Shown in pieces: positions 35,965 through 39,730 of a stretch of 39,730 bases of DNA; within the stretch, counting starts at the first letter, position 1; each line of letters begins with the position of its first letter. The DNA is from Pseudomonadota bacterium (lineage in GTDB: Bacteria > Pseudomonadota > Gammaproteobacteria > Xanthomonadales > Xanthomonadaceae), in NCBI GenBank assembly GCA_963205445.1, contig CAUJJG010000035.1:1-39730 (forward strand), read 5' to 3'. Both the position numbers and the translations under genes were made by a program. Below the pieces are notes generated by a model. The model saw only the letters and a program-made list of their open reading frames with translations. It was not told where the DNA came from and searched no databases.

Positions 35965-36861
35965 TCACACCCAGGCGGTGAGGCCGCCGGCGATGTTGTA
36001 GACCTGCTTGAAGCCCAGCGCGCGGAAGTGCTCCGCTGCCTGTGCGCTGCGGCCGCCGACCTGGCAGAGGAAGGCCAGCGGGGTGTCCTTGGGCAGGGCC
36101 TCGATTTCTTCGACGCCGTCATCGAAATTGCGGCAGTCCACCGGGGCCGGCGCCTGCGCGCGTTCGTCGCTTGGACGCACGTCGACGATGACGAGGGTGC
36201 CTTCCTGCAGGCGGGCCTGCGCCTGGGCCGGGGTCAGGTTGATGACTTTGGGCGGCGCATTGGGGTTGTCGATCACCAGGCCCTTGCCACGGGCATCATC
36301 AGCCCAGTCGATGGTCATGCCGCGCGCGCGCTGGGCGCTGACCAGGTCGAACTGGGCGCGGATGCCGGCGGCTTCAGTGGCGATCGCCGCAGAATCCACC
36401 GGCGCCAGCTGCAGGCGCGCGTTGAAGCCCTTGTCCACTTCGATCTGCAGGGCATAGCCCTCGCCGGCATTGGCCAGCGCGGATTTCAGCATCTCGGCGG
36501 CGGCATCGGTGATGGTGATGTCAGGAGGGGTACGGTCCGGCGCCGGCACGCCCAGGGCCGCGTGCAGTTCGCCGCTGGCAGCCATCTGGGTGACGATGTC
36601 GCAACCGCCCACCAGCTCGCCGTGGATATAGAGCTGCGGGATGGTCGGCCAATCGCCGTAAACCTTGATGCCCTCGCGGATTTCCGGGTCGGCCAGCACG
36701 TTGACGTGGGCGTAGGCGGCACCGGTGGCATCCATCGCGGCGGCAGTCTTGGCCGAGAAGCCGCACTGCGGCGCCTCCGGCGTGCCCTTCAGGAACAGCA
36801 CCACGGGGTTGGTGGACAGGAGGGTTTCGATGCGGGCACGCAGGGCGGGGTCGAGCGACAT
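35965..36861 (-). CDS. Grx4-type monothiol glutaredoxin - HesB/IscA-like - rhodanese fusion
   Basis: CGFS motif; ITITDAAAEMLKSAL...IDWADD...GLVIDNPNAPP; VIVDVRPSDERAQA...FLCQVGGRSAQAAEHFRALGFKQVYNIAGGLTAW. Confidence 0.92.
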   Translation of the reverse strand: MSLDPALRARIETLLSTNPVVLFLKGTPEAPQCGFSAKTAAAMDATGAAYAHVNVLADPEIREGIKVYGDWPTIPQLYIHGELVGGCDIVTQMAASGELHAALGVPAPDRTPPDITITDAAAEMLKSALANAGEGYALQIEVDKGFNARLQLAPVDSAAIATEAAGIRAQFDLVSAQRARGMTIDWADDARGKGLVIDNPNAPPKVINLTPAQAQARLQEGTLVIVDVRPSDERAQAPAPVDCRNFDDGVEEIEALPKDTPLAFLCQVGGRSAQAAEHFRALGFKQVYNIAGGLTAWV

Positions 36862-37035
36862 GGCGGGGACTTCAGGGGAGTGAGGGCGTCATTCTACGCC
36901 GGCAGCCGGCAATGGCCCGATGACGTCGGTCAAGTGGGCCCTTGGGTGGCACCACGCGCGCCCATGGGACAGCTATCGTCCTGTTAACACCCGGCGCTGT
37001 CAGTACGACTGTGGGGGGTATCCGGAACGCATCGC

Positions 37036-37581
37036 TTGACCGAGAACGAGACAACCGCCGGGCTGGTAGCCGCCGCGCGCCGTGGGGACGGCGGCGCGTT
37101 TGATCGTCTGTACCGCCGTTTCGTACCGGTGGTGCACGGCATTTTGCTGGGTATCGTGGCGCACGCCGACGTTGAGGATGTGGCGCAGCGCGTGTTTGTG
37201 GCAGCGTTTGGACGTCTGGCTGACTTGCGCGAGGATGCCGCTTTTCCCGGCTGGATCGCCCGCATGGCACGGCGCGCGGGGGTGGATGCGCGGCGACGGA
37301 ACGTTGCTGTGACGGGGCTGGAAATCGACGCGGTTGCCACCCACGCCAGCCACGAGGACCGAGTGGATGCAGTGCGGGCGCTGCAGGCGATCCGCAGCTT
37401 GCCGGAGGCCTACCGCGAGCCGCTGCTGCTGCGGTTGGTGGAAGGCCTGAGTGGGCCGGAGATTGCCGAGGTGACCGGGATGACGCCCGGCAGCGTGCGG
37501 GTCAATCTGCATCGCGGCATGGCATTGCTGCGACAGGCATTGGCGGAACCGGACGGGAGGGGTGTGCATGAATTCCCATGA
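37036..37581 (+). CDS. ECF-family RNA polymerase sigma factor (TTG start)
   Basis: GLVAAARRGDGGAFDRLYRRFVPVVHGI..., DVEDVAQRVFVAAFGRL, LPEAYREPLLLRLVEGLSGPEIAEVTGMTPGSVRVNLHRGMALLRQAL. Confidence 0.92.
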   Translation: MTENETTAGLVAAARRGDGGAFDRLYRRFVPVVHGILLGIVAHADVEDVAQRVFVAAFGRLADLREDAAFPGWIARMARRAGVDARRRNVAVTGLEIDAVATHASHEDRVDAVRALQAIRSLPEAYREPLLLRLVEGLSGPEIAEVTGMTPGSVRVNLHRGMALLRQALAEPDGRGVHEFP

Positions 37582-38674
37582 CGATTACCTGTGGTCGAAG
37601 GCGGGCCAGGGGGAGGAGGACATCCGGCGCCTGGAGCGGCTGCTGGCGCCGTACGCACATGCGCCCGCGGCTGCTTCGCCGCAGGTGGCTGCACGGGCCG
37701 TGTCGGCATCGCAACGCCAACACCGGCACCGGCGGCTGCGGCGCATTGGATTGGGGCTGGCCGCTGCCTGCGCTGCCTGCGCTGCCTGTGTGCTGATGGT
37801 GACGCTGTGGCTGCAGTGGCGTCTCGTTTGGCCCCACAACGGCGCTTGGGCCGTGGCCGCCACACAGGGTCAAGTGCAGGCAGCGGGGATGCCGCTGCGG
37901 GCCGGGGCGCGGCTGCCGGCGGGCGGGGAAATCGTCACCGGCGAGGATGGTGTTGCGAGCTTGCAGATCGCACGGATCGGCGAACTTCGGATGGGTGCTG
38001 GCTCCCGGTTGCGGCTGGAGCAGACCGGGTCCGGCCGGCACCGCGTCCGCTTGCTGCAGGGGCATCTGTGGGCGCGGGTCTGGGCACCACCGGGGCATTT
38101 TGGTGTGCGCCTGCCACGGACCGAAGCGCTGGACATGGGCTGTGAGTTCACGCTGGACAGCGATGCGACGGGCGCAGGCACATTGACGGTGCGCAGCGGC
38201 TGGGTGCTGGTGGGCAGCGGGGTGGGTGAAGCCTTGGTGCCGCAGGGGGCCAGGGTGCGCCTGCGTGCGGATGGAACCGCCGGCATTCCCCATGACGTGG
38301 ATGCAGACAAGACGTTTGTGGATGCGCTGGCGGTGCTTGAAGCATCACGCTACCCGATAGCGGCGGACGATGTGCGCCTGCAAAAGCTGGTGGCACAAAC
38401 GCGGCCGGGTGATGCCATCAGCCTGTTGACGCTGCTGCAACGGCAGCCGCACCTGGCGCGTGGCCCACTGTACGACCGATTGCAGGCCATGCTTGCCGAT
38501 GCCGTCGCACCGTCGCGTCAGGCAGTGCTGCGCGGCGAGCCGGGCGCGTTGGAGACATGGTGGGACGCCTTGCCCTATCCGCGTGCCAAACGCTGGTGGT
38601 TGCATTGGCCGGATGCGCTGTCGTCAGGCGATGAAACAGGCGCGCAAACGCGTGCCACTGCGGCAGGCCCCTGA
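37568..38674 (+). CDS. FecR-domain putative anti-sigma factor
   Basis: Overlaps the sigma gene; single TM helix (GLGLAAACAACAACVLMVTLWL); FecR-like AWAVAATQGQVQAAGMPLRAGARLPAGGEIVTGEDGVASLQI...EFTLDSDATGAGTLTVRSGWVLV. Start 37562 or 37568. Confidence 0.87.
   Translation: MNSHDDYLWSKAGQGEEDIRRLERLLAPYAHAPAAASPQVAARAVSASQRQHRHRRLRRIGLGLAAACAACAACVLMVTLWLQWRLVWPHNGAWAVAATQGQVQAAGMPLRAGARLPAGGEIVTGEDGVASLQIARIGELRMGAGSRLRLEQTGSGRHRVRLLQGHLWARVWAPPGHFGVRLPRTEALDMGCEFTLDSDATGAGTLTVRSGWVLVGSGVGEALVPQGARVRLRADGTAGIPHDVDADKTFVDALAVLEASRYPIAADDVRLQKLVAQTRPGDAISLLTLLQRQPHLARGPLYDRLQAMLADAVAPSRQAVLRGEPGALETWWDALPYPRAKRWWLHWPDALSSGDETGAQTRATAAGP
37763..37789 (+). repeat. 9-bp x3 tandem repeat inside the FecR TM segment
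   Basis: gctgcctgc gctgcctgc gctgcctgt encoding AAC-AAC-AAC. Confidence 0.9.
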
Positions 38675-38734
38675 GTACGGTTAACGGTCATCGCGCTGCG
38701 GGTGTCTTTTCACGACATTCCCGTGGAGACTGCC

Positions 38735-39409
38735 ATGCTGCCTGCACTTGCCCGCGCCACCCTTGCGCTTGCACTCGTTCTGCCTGCCGCCTGCAATGCC
38801 CCGGCCCGGGAGCATGGCAGTGTGCGTGCCATCCATCGGCCGGTGCCGGTGATCGGCCACCCCTGTGAAGGCTGCGAAGCCGTCTTCGATGGCATGCCAT
38901 CGGACATTCCCTCCCGGATCCGGCTTGTGCCCGCCAGTGAGCCCGGCGTCCCGATGCGCATCTCCGGACGCGTGCTGGACAGTGCGGGCCATGCCCGCGC
39001 CGGCGTGGTGCTCTATGCCTATCAAACCAATCACGCCGGCATTTACCCGCGCCCGACGCAACGACTCGGCATGGAAGCCATGCGCCACGGGCGCTTGCGG
39101 GGGTGGGTGCGCAGCGATGCGCAGGGGCAATACCAAATCGACACCATCCGGCCAGGCAGTTATCCCGGCGAGGACGTTGCCGAACACGTCCACATGCATG
39201 TGCTCGAACCCGGTTGTTTCACCTATTTCATCGATGACCTGATGTTTCAGGATGACCCGAAGCTGTCGGCGGAGGAGCGGCGGCAGGCGATCGGTTCCGG
39301 CGGCAACGGCATCCTGCAACCGCGGATGGTGGACGGGCGTTGGCAGATCGAGCGCGACATCGTGCTCGGGCTGGGCGTACCCGGCCATCGCGACTGCCGT
39401 GCGCCATGA
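38735..39409 (+). CDS. Exported intradiol ring-cleavage dioxygenase-like protein (lipoprotein candidate)
   Basis: LVLPAAC lipobox; MRISGRVLDSAGHARAGVVLYAYQTNHAGIYPRP; GWVRSDAQGQYQIDTIRPGSYPG; HVHMHVLEPG. Confidence 0.88.
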   Translation: MLPALARATLALALVLPAACNAPAREHGSVRAIHRPVPVIGHPCEGCEAVFDGMPSDIPSRIRLVPASEPGVPMRISGRVLDSAGHARAGVVLYAYQTNHAGIYPRPTQRLGMEAMRHGRLRGWVRSDAQGQYQIDTIRPGSYPGEDVAEHVHMHVLEPGCFTYFIDDLMFQDDPKLSAEERRQAIGSGGNGILQPRMVDGRWQIERDIVLGLGVPGHRDCRAP

Positions 39410-39645
39410 GTGACCAGCGCTATTCCGCCTGCATCCGTTGGCTGCACTGGACGGTGGCGGCAGGCGTAGCCGTCCAGCTTGCATTGGGCTGGGGCTCGGA
39501 GGCCCTCGATGGCGACGCCGGAATGCGCCTGCTGCGCCTGCATTTCCAGCTGGGCATGGTGCTGCTGATGTTGATGCTGCTTCGGCTTGCCTGCCGCATC
39601 GTTCGGTATCTGCCGGATGGGTTGGTCAGTCGTCGAATGCTGTAG
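39406..39645 (+). pseudogene. Cytochrome b561, truncated N-terminal half
   Basis: YSACIRWLHWTVAAGVAVQLALGWGSEAL...LLRLHFQLGMVLLMLMLLRLACRIVR then divergent tail YLPDGLVSRRML*; 79 aa only. Confidence 0.72.
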
Positions 39646-39730
39646 GGACGTCGATCAGCAGACGTTGCGCCACTGGCAGCGCGGCTTCGGCCCAGCGGGC
39701 ATATTGGCCGGCGGAGGGGTGCAGGCCGTC
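39626..39730 (-). CDS. SGNH/GDSL hydrolase, C-terminus (runs off the window)
   Basis: Reverse-strand translation ...DGLHPSAGQYARWAEAALPVAQRLLIDVPTAFDD*, the catalytic DxxH block of SGNH hydrolases. Confidence 0.85.
   Translation of the reverse strand, partial: DGLHPSAGQYARWAEAALPVAQRLLIDVPTAFDD

Overview
A 39.7-kb, GC-rich chromosomal window. Gene content suggests a Xanthomonadaceae/Lysobacteraceae-like gammaproteobacterium (inference from family combinations, no database search). Most of it is dense housekeeping sequence: rpsU/yqeY/tsaD, folB with pterin genes, cca, a GAF-GAF-GGDEF-EAL protein, a lytic transglycosylase, tandem DsbA proteins and a cytochrome c4-like protein, engB, gshA, ppc, frmA-frmB, an ECF sigma with a Hanks-type kinase/TPR protein, a DegV protein, paired amidohydrolases, AMP nucleosidase, a monothiol glutaredoxin fusion, an ECF sigma/FecR pair and a secreted intradiol dioxygenase. 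No CRISPR array, transposase, prophage, tRNA or rRNA was recognised. Main leads: (1) a translationally coupled folB-SDR-PTPS-methyltransferase-VanZ run in which the PTPS paralog has an ExxHGH (PTPS-III-like) motif beside an intact folB; (2) an overlapping amidohydrolase pair with one member lacking the metal-binding HxH; (3) a Grx(CGFS)-cysteine-less HesB/IscA-like-rhodanese fusion; (4) a DUF924 gene collapsed by internal deletion to its two ends; (5) a cytochrome b561 truncated at a convergent SGNH hydrolase; (6) a 2x19-bp tandem repeat plus palindrome upstream of a vWA-PAN secreted protein; (7) a quasi-palindrome covering the engB start codon(s); (8) an ECF/FecR pair next to a lipoprotein-type dioxygenase. 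Start codons were chosen by family N-termini and gene overlaps and are provisional.
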